Notes: a model not told the origin generated them from the letters alone. Counted from the first letter of the stretch, positions 11,826 to 25,376 are shown. The stretch: 64,000 bases of DNA from Neodontobutis hainanensis (GCA_024349245.1 JALDNG010000004.1:2162001-2226000), one strand, 5' to 3'. Numbers and translations: made by a program.

Positions 11826-12579
11826 AAGTGTACTTTGCCAGTTATTGTATATTCTGATCATAAAGCTGTCACATATTTCTGAAGCTATGTTATATGACCT
11901 TCTCCAAACCAAATACTTAACACAATAGTGACAATGCTATTTTGAACTGGTGTCCAAATGTCTGGTGGACTTCAAATGTAAAAAAAAAAAAACTAATGCT
12001 TTTCAAATTGCTGGAGAGGCGTTAGGCATGTCTGTTAAGCCTTTGGTATCATAGATGCTAGCTTTTCTCATAAGGGGACATAATGGAGACAGTTTTATGA
12101 TTAATGTGTTGAATCTAGCACTTATTCTTATTGTCAGTTATCTATTACTTTCCTTACCACTTACCACAAGTCTTACCGTAAACCCTCAGCTCAGTGCAGT
12201 GAATGTTTTAAATATGCACCAGTGTAATGTGATTAACAGCAGCAGAAGAAGCTAGATAGTGATTGAGGGGTCAAGGACTGTGGAGTGGTTTTGGAAACAG
12301 CCTGCATTTCCATTGCAAATAATACAATACACTTTTTTTAAAGCCGAGATTGCAAGCATTTATAATGAAAGTGCATTAATGTGGATAGACCCTCTGCTGT
12401 ACTGTGGAATCTCTGTTTTCTACCTTTTTTTTATCCCGTAAAGTCCATCCAACCAGAATTACCCATGTAAACAGCTATGTATAGTGTCTATTTGCATGTT
12501 TTGACATTCAACATTCAATCTAAATCCAGTTTTCAGAGACAAAGCCAAAATATTAGGTGGTCTTTTTAATAGCAGCGTG
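11826..12579. other. Unique AT-rich DNA, nothing recognised
   Basis: Two adjacent short open frames (12055-12255 and 12259-12441) are unrelated to any family I know and have AT-rich random-like codon content. Confidence 0.45.
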
Positions 12580-13085
12580 GGAGAGAGTCCACAGTGTGAT
12601 GATTTTGTTAAACAAGCCAGCAATTCATCTTCAAAAACATCTTGGAAGCATGAGTTCCAGCCACTTGGCCCTCTGCAACTTCACTTTTTAACATCTCTGA
12701 CATCTAAACCACTCCAAGGAACATAAAAGAGTCATTAAATTAATCTTAGAATAATTTCTCCATTGTGTGCAGTTTAAAGCGCTGCATTGTTCAGAAACGT
12801 GCGCTGCCTAGACTCCCCGCTGTGCACTTATAACAAACACATGCCGAGGCTGAATTGTAATGATTTAGACTATATTTGAACCTGCCACGACCACAGCACC
12901 AGAACAATCTCTCATCGTCAATTTTAATTACGCAAAGAGCTTGGCCACCACTCTCCGCAGTGTCATGGCAAAGCTGCTTTAACTGCAAACCGCGCTGGCA
13001 GGATTTGGGTTTCCCTTCTTCCTGGATTCAATTATGTTTTCCAGAAACTCTCACTGACTTTAGAGGAAATTGGCAGCATTTTTTT
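12580..13085. promoter_or_regulatory. Candidate conserved non-coding element, about 500 bp
   Basis: High-complexity island without repeats, flanked by AT-rich sequence. Contains several TAAT cores ('taaattaatcttag', 'attttaattacgcaaagagc') within GC-richer text ('ttggccaccactctccgcag'). Open frames on both strands (12791-12988 minus, 12876-13097 plus) overlap and show no domain. This is one of the stronger enhancer-like patches in the window, but the call rests on composition only. Confidence 0.3.
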
Positions 13086-15589
13086 TTGCATGTGTGATGA
13101 CTATGGTGACTCTTGTCTGCACTTGCATTTTTAAGCAAAGTGTTGAAAATACATTATAATTGTGACCTTGGTTAAAGCTTTAAAGTAGAAGAGATTGGAT
13201 TGTTAAGAAGCCCTCAGACTAACTATGTGTGTGGCCTTCTAAATGATTTAAACAGGTCTTCCATGACCAAATAAGTAAGAATTAAATAGTCAGTTGTAAC
13301 TTATTGATCAAATGTGTACTAAAAAGCCAGTATTTTTGCCCATTATTGATCAACTAAATGTGGTCCATATGTTACCCATATGTTTTTTGTATTGATAGAC
13401 TTACACTCTGTTACAGTCTCAAAGGCCACAACCAACTGCGTCCTCAAATGAGATCTCCTGGGACACAATCAGTTTGCATTCGATGGAACAGAACACTAAA
13501 TCTAGATCTTAAGATTAATGCATTTTCATTTTAAAAATGTAGTGTAAAAACATTATATCTCTACATTCAAAATTTTGACAGTACACAGTAAAACAGTAAA
13601 ACAGTGTATTGTGGCTGGAACACCAAAACAAAAGTAAGGCATTGTAAAATCAAAATTAGTCATTACGCTCTTCAAAACAAAAGATTTTGAATCTTTATCA
13701 ACCAACATAGACTCAATTATTCTAACTAATAACTTCTTCTTACTTGATAACTAATTGTCTTACTATAGCTTTTTTTATAAATTGAAATTATATTTAATTG
13801 AAATAACTGTGGAAGAACCAAAGCAATACTAAAGAACAGATAAAGTAGTATTAATTGTAAATGTACACAGATAAATGAGCATGTATCTGTAAACAGCTTC
13901 TCATGTTTAAGCTTTACACAAAGAACTCGTTGTTGTATCACTGGATGTGTGTTATGTGTCAGTGTATGAGCTCACAGTTCGAGGATCGAGGATCTCTGTG
14001 CGTTGTGGTACCTGAGGTGGGACAGAGTGTGGCTTGTGGGGGATGGGCCTCAAGCTTAGATAAAGTCCACTCTTCTAGCTCCTAACTGCGCCCTGGGACA
14101 AGGGGGGCAGCTGCAGAGGGGCATGGGAGATGGGGTGTGTTGCGATGGCTATAGCTCGAGGCCTGCTTCCCGGACAGGCTCCTGTTACCGTTGTGGGGAC
14201 AGAAGACGAGTGAGCTGGGGTCAGGGGTCACCAGAGCTTCCTCAGCTGTGGGTCAGAAACAGACAGGAAATGATAAACGTCTGCCTGTGTTATTGTCCCA
14301 ATGAAAGCTTGACTCCAGCAGACTTAAAACAACACATTCACAGGAGTATCACTGCTTTTAATGGGCTTCACCAAAAACATCCTGAAGCGAGGGGCAGAAG
14401 TTCTCCTCACACCAACTTTTTTACTTTGTTTTACATCATTCATTATGACCTTTCTCCTGATGAAGGACTATAAAGTTTTATGCAGTCTGTTGCAGAATAT
14501 TTAAACATTTCTCAGTTGGTGTAAATTGGTGGTAATGTTATAGTTCCTGAATTAGGGATAACTTTGATATTAGATTTTTTATTTTTTTACACAAAACTAT
14601 TATCTGTGCATAATATACCAGTAAGAGCTGTTTTGATTAAAAAAATCTATATATTTCCAAGACAGAACCTCAAACTCGGGTGTTTCCTTTGAATGGCTTG
14701 GATTCAAACTTAGACTTCTTTATTTTCAGACACAAGGACTCGTGACTCGACTCGGACTTGAGAACTGATCAATCGGATTTAGACTTGGACCTGAGCAAGT
14801 CACAAGACAACATCACACATCGTCTGCCTGTTTTATGTGTTCAGAGCGGGACGAGCTGCTCTCATTTAACTTCCAGCCACTAAATGTAACCCATGTTGGG
14901 CCTGCAAAAAAGAAAAATTATAGAAAAGCTGATATAGGCTACAGCCTTAATTGATAGGCCACAATCAAAGCGCCATAAATGTGTTTAATGAAAAAGGCTC
15001 TCATAGTTTTGGACTGGAAACACAAGGACACTGTAACTCAGTAAATAGTCATTTAAATATCCATACGATCAGTCAAAGTGAGGTGTAGGCATCGCTTAAT
15101 GAAAGTGTAACTTTTCATTTTTGTGTTTTAGTTGACTTATTGTTTTCTGAAATGCTAGTCATTCTTCATGCTCCATTAGTTCGAGTTTGCACCAAACGTC
15201 TCCAGAAACTGGTAGAGCCTCTCTCTGATGCCGATGCCCTCTGAGTAACACAATAATGCCTCAGGTGATACAGGATTATGGTCTGGATATTCTCTCAAAC
15301 TGAGACCACATTTTATCCAGTAACTGTCATGTGCTTTACATAAAATTTGAAATTTTTACAAACTGTTTAATGTGGCTTTGGATTTAACACAGATTCACCA
15401 AATCTGAAAACTGTCTTCATTTAACATTTGAATATTTTCCACCTAGAGACAGAGGGTCACACATACTTAGTTACTAAGTTGTTAAATCTCATCCTCAAAG
15501 TGTGACTGGACCCAGGCTCCCACACACTTCATTCAAAAGACTTTAAATCTCCTGGATGTTACTAATAAATTCCGTACGAGTGCCGACCT
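13086..15589. other. Gene-free stretch
   Basis: Strongly AT-rich at 13100-13950. A GC-richer patch at 13980-14260 carries the open frame 14123-14473 (116 codons) without recognisable features. The interval 14735-14805 is a short degenerate repeat listed separately. Nothing else is supportable. Confidence 0.4.
14735..14805 (+). repeat. Degenerate (GACTCGGACTTG)n-type short tandem repeat
   Basis: Successive variants 'gtgactcgactcggacttga', 'atttagacttggacctgag' share a GACT(C/T)G(G)ACTTG core. It resembles a short-period repeat seen in other fish genomes. Only about five units are recognisable. Confidence 0.45.
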
Positions 15590-15830
15590 GAGCTGGGTCT
15601 ATTTGCTTAATCCTGTTAATCTAATTGATAGAGCCGCGGGGGAGGGGCCCTTGGGTGCAGTGGGACCCTCTGATTGGCTGTGATGTCATCTTCTCTGCTT
15701 TTTAAGCGGGCCTCGGCTCTAAGTGCTTTCCAGTATGTTTGGAGATCAAAAGCCACACTCGCCAGAGCAGCTTTAATCACCTCCTCTGCTGGGGGCAGGT
15801 GTGTGTCATGTGTATGTGTGCTTTTGGTTG
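15590..15830 (+). promoter_or_regulatory. Promoter-like island: CCAAT (inverted), CRE-like, TTTAAG
   Basis: GC-rich patch ('gagccgcgggggaggggccc') followed by an inverted CCAAT box (GATTGGCTG, 15672-15680), a CRE variant TGATGTCA (15681-15688) and a TATA-like TTTTTAAG (15699-15706), all in one 35-bp run. NF-Y plus CREB/ATF upstream of a weak TATA is a recognised promoter grammar. A homeodomain-rich segment ('aatctaattgatag') lies just upstream. Two short overlapping plus-strand frames follow (15674-15874, 15739-15939) but neither has known features, so no gene is named. It could equally be an enhancer. Confidence 0.3.
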
Positions 15831-17225
15831 TGTGGTACGGATATGCAAAGGGTTGCTGGCATTTCCAAAGATAGCCAGGCTGACATTTCTATTGACTTTG
15901 ATGTTGATAATCCCTCACAAGTTCCCCAAAGCTAACTGATATTTATATGTGTGTAGACGCTAAGTATTGGCTGGTAGGTAGCTGGGTCAGAATCAACATT
16001 ATCAGTGTTTACCTATGAAAATGTACCAGATTGGAGAGTAAACACTTTTATAACATCAAGGCTGATTTTTCATTTTATGCTCGCTTTGATCCTGGTGATT
16101 TCCCCACAGACGAATCACAGTTCAGCAGCATGACATCAAAGTTTAAAGGGCAGTTAAATGCCTCATTCATCCAGGGGCGGACCATGGGGAGTCAAAAGTG
16201 GAAACGCCTTTTTATGCTGTAAGTGTTACACCACAGAGCTAGAACAATGTAATATGGATAATGGATGTTTGAAAATGTTTAAATTAGGCACAAAACTGTA
16301 TTATATGCAGAGGATAGATAGGTAAACACAATTCTTATAATATATACTATATATAATTAACATATTTTATTTTGATAGTTACTTTTTGTAAGACAGCTAC
16401 TATACAATGGCACATATCAGAGAGCCAATGGTTGAACTTGAACCACAATACAATACCGGTCAAGTATATATGCTCTGTAATGGATTTCACCAGGTAACCG
16501 TTGTAAAATGTGAACCATTTGTTAGTTGGACTACTTAAAGGTGCATTAAGGAAGATGCAGAGTTTTTGGGCCACCTGTGAGACTTCTGACGTTAGCGCTA
16601 CTGCATCCGGTGTTGTGTGTGTTCACTGTGCGCACGCTTGTATGAGCAACAAATAACAATCGAAAAAGAATCTAATGGTTTTGTGTGCAATGGAGCTGCT
16701 TGTCTCTTCCCTGTGTTCACAGGACCTTGCCATTAGCGTTGCTTAGTTTACTTATAACTGCAAATCAGGAAGTGAGAACCAGGTAAACGAGCATGCGCAT
16801 TATGTCACATCCGCTGAAATAGCACGGGAATGTTCAATCCCAGAACCTTCTCATTTAATTCGACTGTACAAGTACACAGAGGCAACCACAGAGAATTCAG
16901 ATCATTCTGCTCATCAGGCTGTTGCTGATGCACGTATGGGTTAAAATCTTTTATTTGAACCATGGAGACTTGCTTTAAATTTGCTATATAATACATTATT
17001 TTTGAAGCCCATAAATCATGCTTGTATATATGCATATTTTTATGTCAGACATCAGGATTTCTATTGTTCAAGTTGTTCACATCAATAGTTTTATAATAGA
17101 GCCACATGTTTTTACACGTACTAAGTTTCTCACAAAGACATATGTTACATTACCAACTATGGTCAAGGAAAGAAACCGTAAGTCATTGGTAGTGTTACGT
17201 CATTTGTAGGTTAGTTACTCTTTCA
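15831..17225. other. Gene-free stretch
   Basis: AT-rich unique DNA. The segment 16540-16815 looks like a degraded dispersed element and is listed separately. Short open frames at 16031-16222, 16347-16574 and 16805-17035 have no recognisable content. Confidence 0.4.
16540..16815. repeat. Possible degraded DNA-transposon fragment
   Basis: Begins with 'taaaggtgcattaaggaaga', a start typical of many fish repeat ends, and continues through GC-richer text ('gacgttagcgctactgcatc', 'cgagcatgcgcattatgtca') quite unlike its flanks. No inverted repeat could be confirmed by eye. Confidence 0.3.
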
Positions 17226-17390
17226 GGGGCGCAGTGGCTCAGTGGTAGAGTGGTCTTATAACCGGTTCATACTATTGTTGTGTCCTTGGGCAGCCCCCTC
17301 TTTGTCTGCCTGGGGTAAATAATGTTAAGCGTTTTGGGTGCCCGAGAAGGGTTACAGAAAAGCTTAATATAAATGCACACCATTATAACA
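17226..17390 (+). repeat. tRNA-derived SINE, internally deleted copy
   Basis: Starts 'ggggcgcagtggctcagtgg', a tRNA-like head carrying a good RNA polymerase III A box (TGGCTCAGTGG). Compared with the copies at 39056-39240 and 44756-44975 it lacks about 45 nt between 'accgg' and 'ttcatac', which removes the B box. The body 'ttgtgtccttgggca' and the tail 'cagaaaagcttaatataaat' follow. The copy could not be transcribed from its own promoter. Confidence 0.75.
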
Positions 17391-20300
17391 CCTATATATT
17401 TTTTAAAAGGTATGTTATCTTTACATAAAACACAAACTTCTTTCACTTGTGGGAATGGGGTTGCTGAATGTTATGATATGAAGATCTGTACTTAAAATGA
17501 CATTTAGGGGATTTTTTTTGTCTTGAGCTGGTTGTGACAGACAGCCCAGGATTAGCCTCATGTTTACCTTGTAAACTGATAACATCCTCTTGGGCCCAGA
17601 GCTCTGTTTGTGTCTGTCAGAGGTTAATGGAAGCATGTCATTAGGCCCTGCAGGGGACTGAGGGCCCAGGACGACAGAGGTCTGACCTGTGTCACGTCTG
17701 ACAGTAAATCTCAAAATACTGACGGTTGGTTTAGGCAAGTTTCATTTTCTATGGATCGGTGAGAAGTAGCTGTAAGGAAGACTCATCAGACTCAAGGAAG
17801 TCAACTTTCAAATCAACTTTCTGCAAGAGTTTGTGTTTAAAGTGTTTATAAGCCTTTAAATGGACTTCCTCTCTTTCCATTAAACAACATTTACGGCACC
17901 ACAAAGCAGTAAAATTTCATAGCTTATCCTGGACAAGCCCCCACACAACTGGCTCAAGATCAGCCGGACCAATTTTTTCTGTTTTTGCAAAATATTAATA
18001 CATTACTCCAACTGAACTTTAGCTGCAAGTTCAGTCAGATCAGTCCAATCCAAACTGCTTTGTTAAAAACTGAATAGACTGCAAATTCATCCACGTTTTG
18101 TGTTTCTTCCTTTTTCTCTATTAATGTTTTTCTTCATGCTGTTTTTTGTATAAAAAACTTTCTTGTTTTATCTATAGTTGTGTGCTCAAAAAAATCCAAT
18201 ATGTGCTGGATGATTTTCCTTTATATCATTAAATAAAAGGTTATAGAAGACAACAGTAGAATAAGAACCAAGTGCAGAAAAATTTCAGTTGGACATAACA
18301 ATAATACAAACTAAATCTTTTCCTTCTCAAACACAACATAAAGTAGTTTTTACATAGTAGTATGGCATTCCCATTCTATGTTTCAGTAAGTACGGACCTA
18401 AACACTGTTTTTCCAGGAGTGCTGCAGACATGAGTGCATGCTAGGATTGTTTTCACATTATCATTATTGATTGTGCAGACAAAAAAATAACCCCCATCCA
18501 AAAAGGAAGCAGTGTATAGTTAAACAGAGTGTGCCCACCTCTGCACTGTACACCCCTACATTAGGAACTGAGGCTTGACAGCAGCCATTGCTAGTCCTGA
18601 CTTGTCTGTTGTTGTCTGTCTTCCACGATGCAGCGCGGGCGAACAGGTGGTGGAGTCAGTCAGCCTCTTATCAGCGCTCTGCTAAGGCCCCGTGCCTCAC
18701 CAGAAATGACCGGTTTCTTCGACAGGTCATCTCCTGCAGAGGAAGCCCTGTCATCTGATATTCTCTGTCCCAGCCCTGTCTTTTATTCCAGTTTCCCCTT
18801 CTCTGGCCTTAATACCTGCAGGAACCCCCCTCCCACCCATCGGCCCGCTCCCCTGTCTCTGCACAGTTCAAAGAAGATCCAGTTACCGCCGTATAGTACA
18901 CTACACTCCAGTGATTTGCAGCAGATGAGAACAACTGACAGTACTTTACTCATAAAAGCCTTTCCTTATTGTTAACGTTTAGTATTCTGCAACAATGTGC
19001 TGTTTTCTGTCAAATATTGGGAACTGCCGTTTTATGGGGAACTGTTCCTGATGAGGCACAGTACATTGCTTAGACTAAAGTTTACAATGGTTGTAAAACA
19101 TTGCTGAAATCAGATATGTTTGTTGGCAAATCACAGCGATATAGTGTTTACTTTTATCTTTAGCCGTTTTTAACCGTTACTGTTGCTTGTAAAATGGACT
19201 AATTAAGTGAAAGGCTTGTGTGATTTAATGGCACCTAACTGAAGGCTGTGTCTGTTGTGAGCACTAAAAATAAATATTTTTCATGGTCTTGTCTGATCTT
19301 GTCACTCTCTTGTAAAAAGACACCAAACTCATCCCCCAAAGACAACAAAACACAATAATGCAGAAGAAGGGCTATTATTCAAATGAACTTTTGCTGCAGG
19401 CGTTTACGTCATTGTGAAGAGGATTTAATAGAACATGATGATGGGATGAGGGTCTAAATATAGATTTTACTTTCTTCCCAAAATAGTATTTTCTTTGATT
19501 TAAGTTTTAGGAGGTTTTACCAATGGAGTATCAGTGTTTTTTTTTTTTGTTGTTTTGTTTTGTTTGACCTTTATTGACAATGGAGACAATACAATAAGCA
19601 GTTTAAGCAAATACACACAACCAGGATTTTATCCTTGATAGCTTCCTTGTGTGCTTGCCTGTGTGAGCCTTTGTAGGGCCTCTGGTGCAGTATTGTTAAC
19701 TCCACCCAAATCTCTGTTTAGCTTAATAAAAAAAAACTCACTAAAGTGAAATAACTGGACGTAAACTGAGCTGAAGTGAGCTGTCTTGGGGGAAGTTACT
19801 TATGAGGTTAAACAAACCCTGCCATTAGCATCAAGAAGCATTTAATAAGCATATTGTGGAGGATTTTGAGGAGAATGTTTGTCAAATCAAACCTAGCCAC
19901 ATGATGTTATTGGCCATGAACAAAATCAGTCTCATTCATCCAGCTCATGCTGCACTGGTAATAGAAGTCAGCATCGACACTGCAATCTTTCTATCTCCTA
20001 ATACCTTCTTCTCAAACCATTTGAGTGCACTTCAACCGAGACAATCCTTTTGATGGTGCCATGACGTTTTTTATGGTTTGCATTGTGTCTGTGTTGCAGC
20101 ATGTACTACTCACTCTTTGATTTTGGTAATGCAAAAATGTAGAAATTAAAGGATTTGAGTGCTTATGTCTTGTAGCAGGTAGGAGCGTACAGTTAAATGT
20201 CGCTCAGACTATATGCTTTGATCTGTTTCATGCAAACGGTTATTTCTACATATTTGATTATTCTATAGGTTACTGTTCTCCTGGTTTTGTCTCTGTTGTG

Positions 20301-21624
20301 CGGTGATCAGTTTCACGGCCTTCACCTCTCTGTAGGCCACAGTGCAGCTGGACAGACTCAGATTACAGCCTACCCTTTAGGACAGAGATCTTCCCGCTGA
20401 ACAAACAGGAATAACAATGATCAGAAAATAGCTTCACTGTTTGACCTTTGAAAAGCTAGCCAAGGTCATGTAATTTCTGCTTTGAATTTAGAAAGTAAAG
20501 TCCCTTACATATGTCTCAACATCAAGTAATCTTCACATCTTTAATGACCACTATAGCCTCTAGTTGGTATAAGCCCCAGTTCTGATTGCACTTGACAGGA
20601 ACCCAAACACTACATGCTCCACATTTAGTCGGCCAATCAGCACCAACAACAAACAAATCGCTCGCTTGACTCGCAATTACTGATGGATTAGGGGTCAACA
20701 AGGCCACAGCACAGCTCCTTTGATGCGCATCTCTGTCTTCTCAGCCCAGAAGTTTTAACCCTTAATTTACCAACCAGCTACTGTTTCATCAACCATCCAG
20801 AGATGCTGAAAAGGAAGTGTAGAAACTGTAGAGACGAACAGTTGTATCATGTAAGGAAAAAAGTGTATGAGTGCATGCTTGAAAGTCCCGTACCATAAAC
20901 AATAAAGGCATGAGTTTAATAATTATGGTTGAAAATTTTTGATACTCAGACCATTTCCTCATAGAGGTGAAAATTAAAAATCTGTCAGTTGTGTTATGAG
21001 CAGCTCATTATGTCTATCCGAGCTGTGGGTATTGAATACCATCTGGAGCATTTATGATCCTCTGAAGCCAGCGAGTTTCTCTACAAAACGAAAAGGTAGA
21101 AAGCAGCATTTAGTTATGCCTCACAAAGCCTGGGCAGCCATCCTTTTTTTCTATTCTAGACAAAGAATTATTCTGTTCCTTGTTGGTTGAAGTTGGATTT
21201 CTAAGAGGTGTTACGTACAAATTCAGAAGAAACTCTCTTAACACTACTGGGCCAACATACAATCAAAGAAATAAAGCATTGCATAAATCCACCTCATTTT
21301 GAATAAACATACAATTATAATGAATTATAATTATAATGATTTATAATGAAATTCCTTTGAAGGGATTCCAGACCCAGAAGTGAATGGGTATGACTGGCCA
21401 GGCTCTTGAAAGCCCATAATTCAATATCTCTGGTACGTTTCTCTTTAATTTTCTTCAGATTATAATATATCTTACCAACTGTATCCTTTTCTTTGACATT
21501 TTTACACTGGATGCTCTTCCTGGTGCAACCCTCTCCATTTATCTGGGCTTGGGACTGGCACAAAAGTAGACTGGCTTGTGACACCTTAAGGCAGGATTAA
21601 CAATATAGCCTACTAACATAAATA
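17391..21624. other. Gene-free stretch
   Basis: Unique, mainly AT-rich DNA. A GC-richer patch at 18550-18900 holds the open frame 18628-18975 (115 codons, plus); it is rich in S, P, T and L with no domain and is probably chance. 19530-19570 is a T-rich run. 20280-20420 and 20540-20740 are slightly GC-richer without further signal. Confidence 0.4.
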
Positions 21625-21715
21625 TAGTGTGACCAGGACTCCCCTGCAAAAGACATTTGTAATCTCAGTGGGACTTTCCTGGAAAAACGCTTAAATAAAA
21701 TAAAACTGAGACAGG
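21625..21715 (+). repeat. LINE 3'-tail remnant
   Basis: The run 'ctcccctgcaaaagacattt' then 'gtaatctcagtgggactttc' then 'ctgg' and 'aaataaaataaaact' matches the widespread fish LINE 3' end in which a phrase about a 'ctcaatgggactt.cctgg' is followed by repeated 'taaataaa'. Only the last about 90 bp is present, as expected from 5'-truncated target-primed insertion. Confidence 0.55.
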
Positions 21716-24700
21716 GCGGAGTGATCACCGATGAGTGGGAAGACATGAATAGCGGTCCAGTTTACCACACAGCATGAACATGCTCCAAGACAAGAAAATG
21801 ACAGATCTGCTGCAACTGTGCAAACAAATCCTTTTCCATTCAATTTCACGTCACGCTACACTTCATTGTAGTTAAAATTGCATTCCTGTTTTTTCATTAA
21901 ATCTTTTAGTTGTCTAGACTTACGCTAGATACATTTCTTGCAGTTGTGGAAAAAAGATTGAAAACTTTGTGCATAAATGTCACTTTGCTGGTTACAGCCT
22001 CATGTTATAATCCTTGTCTTAATTTATTACTAACATTGATTTTGGCTCTGCTCAGACAAAGATGTCCAGGGTGATATGCAGGAAATGTGTCAAATTCTGT
22101 TGTAGCTTACCTGAGCTATAAATCTTCTGCCTACAGATCCGCACATGTAGTTTATTTCTGCCTCTGATCTGGGGCCAGCAAAAATAAAAAAAGTTTGTGC
22201 ACACAGAATGTTGCTCATGTAAAAGGTTTTGTGGGAAACACTGCAACACAGATTTAAAATATAATCCCATATGGTTTTGTCCAGGCTTTCTGGCACATCT
22301 TCTACCTGTGACCTTGGTGGCTCTTGTGGAATCTGGGAAACTTTATTGAAACTTTGAAACTCAATGACCCCATGACCCTTACCGGTGTCGGCCATGTGCA
22401 ACCAGCCGCACATATTTAGGAAACGCTGATCAAAAGCGGTGTTTGTAAAAGGGCAAGAACAGGTGGCTGACAGGGTTAAGTCCTTCCAGTTGGGTTCGCA
22501 GAGCGTGGCCGGTCGAGTCGCAGCTGTTGTGGAGATGAGTACAGAGGTGTAACCAGGATGACACTGGCCTCACTGAGTCGTTCTCACGCCTCTTCTTCCT
22601 CTGATCAGGGCTCTGGTTAAACTGTGACGCTTCCGATTATCTGTCATCCTGTCACTATCACCAGTCCTGTTCGGGTTTGGCTGGGAACCAACTGTATTTT
22701 AAGACTGTCTCTGGCTGTGCTTCCATGCATGACCTCTGTAATTAGCATGATTCTCTAGCTTGACTTTGTAATCAAGTAAGGTTTGTTTAATTCTAAATTA
22801 CTCCAACATGTTATTAATCTTGTGTAAATAAGTATAATCAGAACGCATACAAAAATTACATGCAAAACTACATACACACAATTCTAAACGATGTACTCCC
22901 CTTTTGTCTCAAACCATACACAAAAGTCTGGACATCACCAATCTAACAGATCACAACATATCTTTTATGTCCTGGATGGAATACCATTTTTAATGCTTCT
23001 TTTTTAACCATGGAATATTTCTCTGTCTTACACCTTACCGCATCCTAAAAGGTGCTGGGCCAGTATGGGGAAAGTCAAGTGGCCAAGTGTTTCTTTATCC
23101 TGCCACAGGAGGCAGTAACCATCAAGGGTTAAAAAGGGGGAAACAAAGGTCAAAATGTCTGAGGAGAGTCTCAATCACCCAGGTCATCAAATAATAAAAA
23201 CAGTTATACATAACCATCTCCAGATTTGTATTTATTTATTTATTATTTGGGGATAGGATGTTTGACTTGTTGCCCTGTATATTCAACCCACTTTTCCTAC
23301 AATCAGACTTGTCAATGGTCACAACCTCTCATTGCATAGCATATATCTGTTTAATCCTAAAGATGTTCTTTTGAACAATTAAACTGGTGACCAGTGACGC
23401 AATTTAGAATTTCTTTTTTGTTAAAAATGTTTATTACCAATTTCTTAATGAGATAATATACATTTTTTGACATTGCCAATGCAGGTAAACTAACCAATTG
23501 CATCTAGTTAACACAAACATTTAGCCGGCTACATACATCTTTATGCTTCACTTAAAAATGCTAAAATCTGTAATACTCTTTTTGGCCTTGACTTGGGGAT
23601 ATTTTGTTGACACTCTTATTTCCTAGAAGGTTGCGCAAATTTGAAGTAAATCATAACTTTGAGTCGGGGGCTTGTATTTCCGAGTGTTTTCTGTCATAAG
23701 CGTCCCTCGGCCCCTTTCTGCTCCACATCAAGCTCACGGGCCGGATGTAGAGTTAAGAGCTCATAGCTGTAGGCCGATGATAACTGCCTTCCACTGCGAT
23801 AATTGCACTCTAATTACACTCTGCTCTGTAGGTGTGTGTTAACATGTGTGATTACATATCTGTGCATTTCTACATGTGAGCCTCTGCAGCTGATCTTTTC
23901 TCACCAAACTGAGGCACAGTGTGAGCGGTAACAGTGATCCGGTGCTGTTGTGCTTTTTGCCCCCAGGGTTCCACTCCACGATACAACTCCACAATCCATC
24001 AACCTGTCAAAGCAGAACGAGAGCCAAAGACAATCCAGTCCATCAATCAAGACCAGCTCCTAAACCTGTTTTTCTAACACTCTGCACATGCTGTCTTTGT
24101 TTATTTAGCTCTTGTTGTAGTACATTTCATTTGGGCCTTGCACAATAATTAGTTACAACTGTCTCATCAACATTTTTCTTGGGATTTTTTTTGCTCTAAT
24201 ATCTTAACTAAGTAAGTTAATATTTTCTAGTTATCCACTTTTTTCCCAAACTCTTCTGCTCTTTTGAATGCCACTCAAGTTGACACTCAGTGCTTTTCTG
24301 TATTTTTGTCTACAGTTGGAATGGCAGGCCATGACACAGTGAACTTCTCTAATTGACAGGCATCAGCGCACAGCTGACTCGCAAAATGTTGAATGTAGTA
24401 ATCTTATACAGTTGCCAAAAAAAAAAATCCTACAGTGTGACAGACTTAACATTAATGCTGCTACATATTTTTTTATCAAATATATATGGGATGTCTAAAA
24501 TATGCTTCTTCTAATAATTTTTCAGTGACCCAATCAGGTTTTACAGTTACCATCCCTTGCTCCCAACCCACTGGCTTTAAGGAGCCCTTCCAGCCTCTCC
24601 GTCCTCACCGTTACAGTAAAGGCAGTGTACAGTGGAGTGTTGTGTGTACTTTGGTGAATGATACCATTCAGTGTAGGCTCCGGTGGGAAAGGCTTGTCCT

Positions 24701-25286
24701 AGATTCGGCCCAGCATTTTGTTTCACTTGATGTTGTTTATGTCCTCTCTAAAATCACTGTGGATCCAGTAACAAAAGCACAGCTCACTAAAGTATAAGGT
24801 CAGAAATGTGGCTGTCTAAAAAAGTTATTTGTGCTAAGGCAGCGCTTATGGTTAACAGTCCCACATAGTTTATGATTACTGTATAATAACTGAGTGTGCC
24901 TTTCTTTATGCAACAGTATACAATGACACTGAAGACTGGCTTTATCCTGACTTTATCGCTGCTACTGTTCATATATTGTTGTAGGAAATTGAAGTGGTGG
25001 GGTTTAAGTGTTACTGTGTTATTGCCAGTAAACATATGCAAACCTTATACCATAGTATATGGTATATATAGATTTGTAATATACTAGACATGTAATTAGG
25101 ACAACTCTGCTCTGACAACTCTAATTTTTAGATACAAATTTCACTTTGCAGATGATGTCATGTAAAATAAAAGACTTATTGAGCTCACACAGTTTACATC
25201 ACTATTTCACAATCTTAGTGTGGCACAGCATTTGTTTTCCAATTTGTCGTGTGAATTCCTTGCAATAACATCTCAGAGGAGAGAAC

Positions 25287-25288
<2 letters not shown>
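21716..25288. other. Gene-free stretch
   Basis: Unique DNA. Two GC-richer, non-repetitive islands occur at 22450-22780 and 23690-23850, the latter with TAAT-type cores ('gcgataattgcactctaatt'). The 24486-24797 frame (103 codons, plus) has no recognisable domain. 23150-23200 carries a faint echo of the repeat phrase found at 11.8 kb. Confidence 0.4.
22450..22780. promoter_or_regulatory. Candidate conserved non-coding element
   Basis: GC-richer island of about 330 bp without repeats, ending in 'tctgtaattagcatgattct', a homeodomain-type core. Composition is the only evidence. Confidence 0.2.

Positions 25289-25376
<88 letters not shown>

Noticed and set aside
17226..17300. Functional tRNA gene
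   Set aside because: The tRNA-like head lacks a B box and the paired stems, and it is part of a SINE found three times in the window.
18628..18975. 115-codon plus-strand frame
   Set aside because: Ser/Pro/Leu-rich translation without motifs in a GC-richer patch; no supporting signals.
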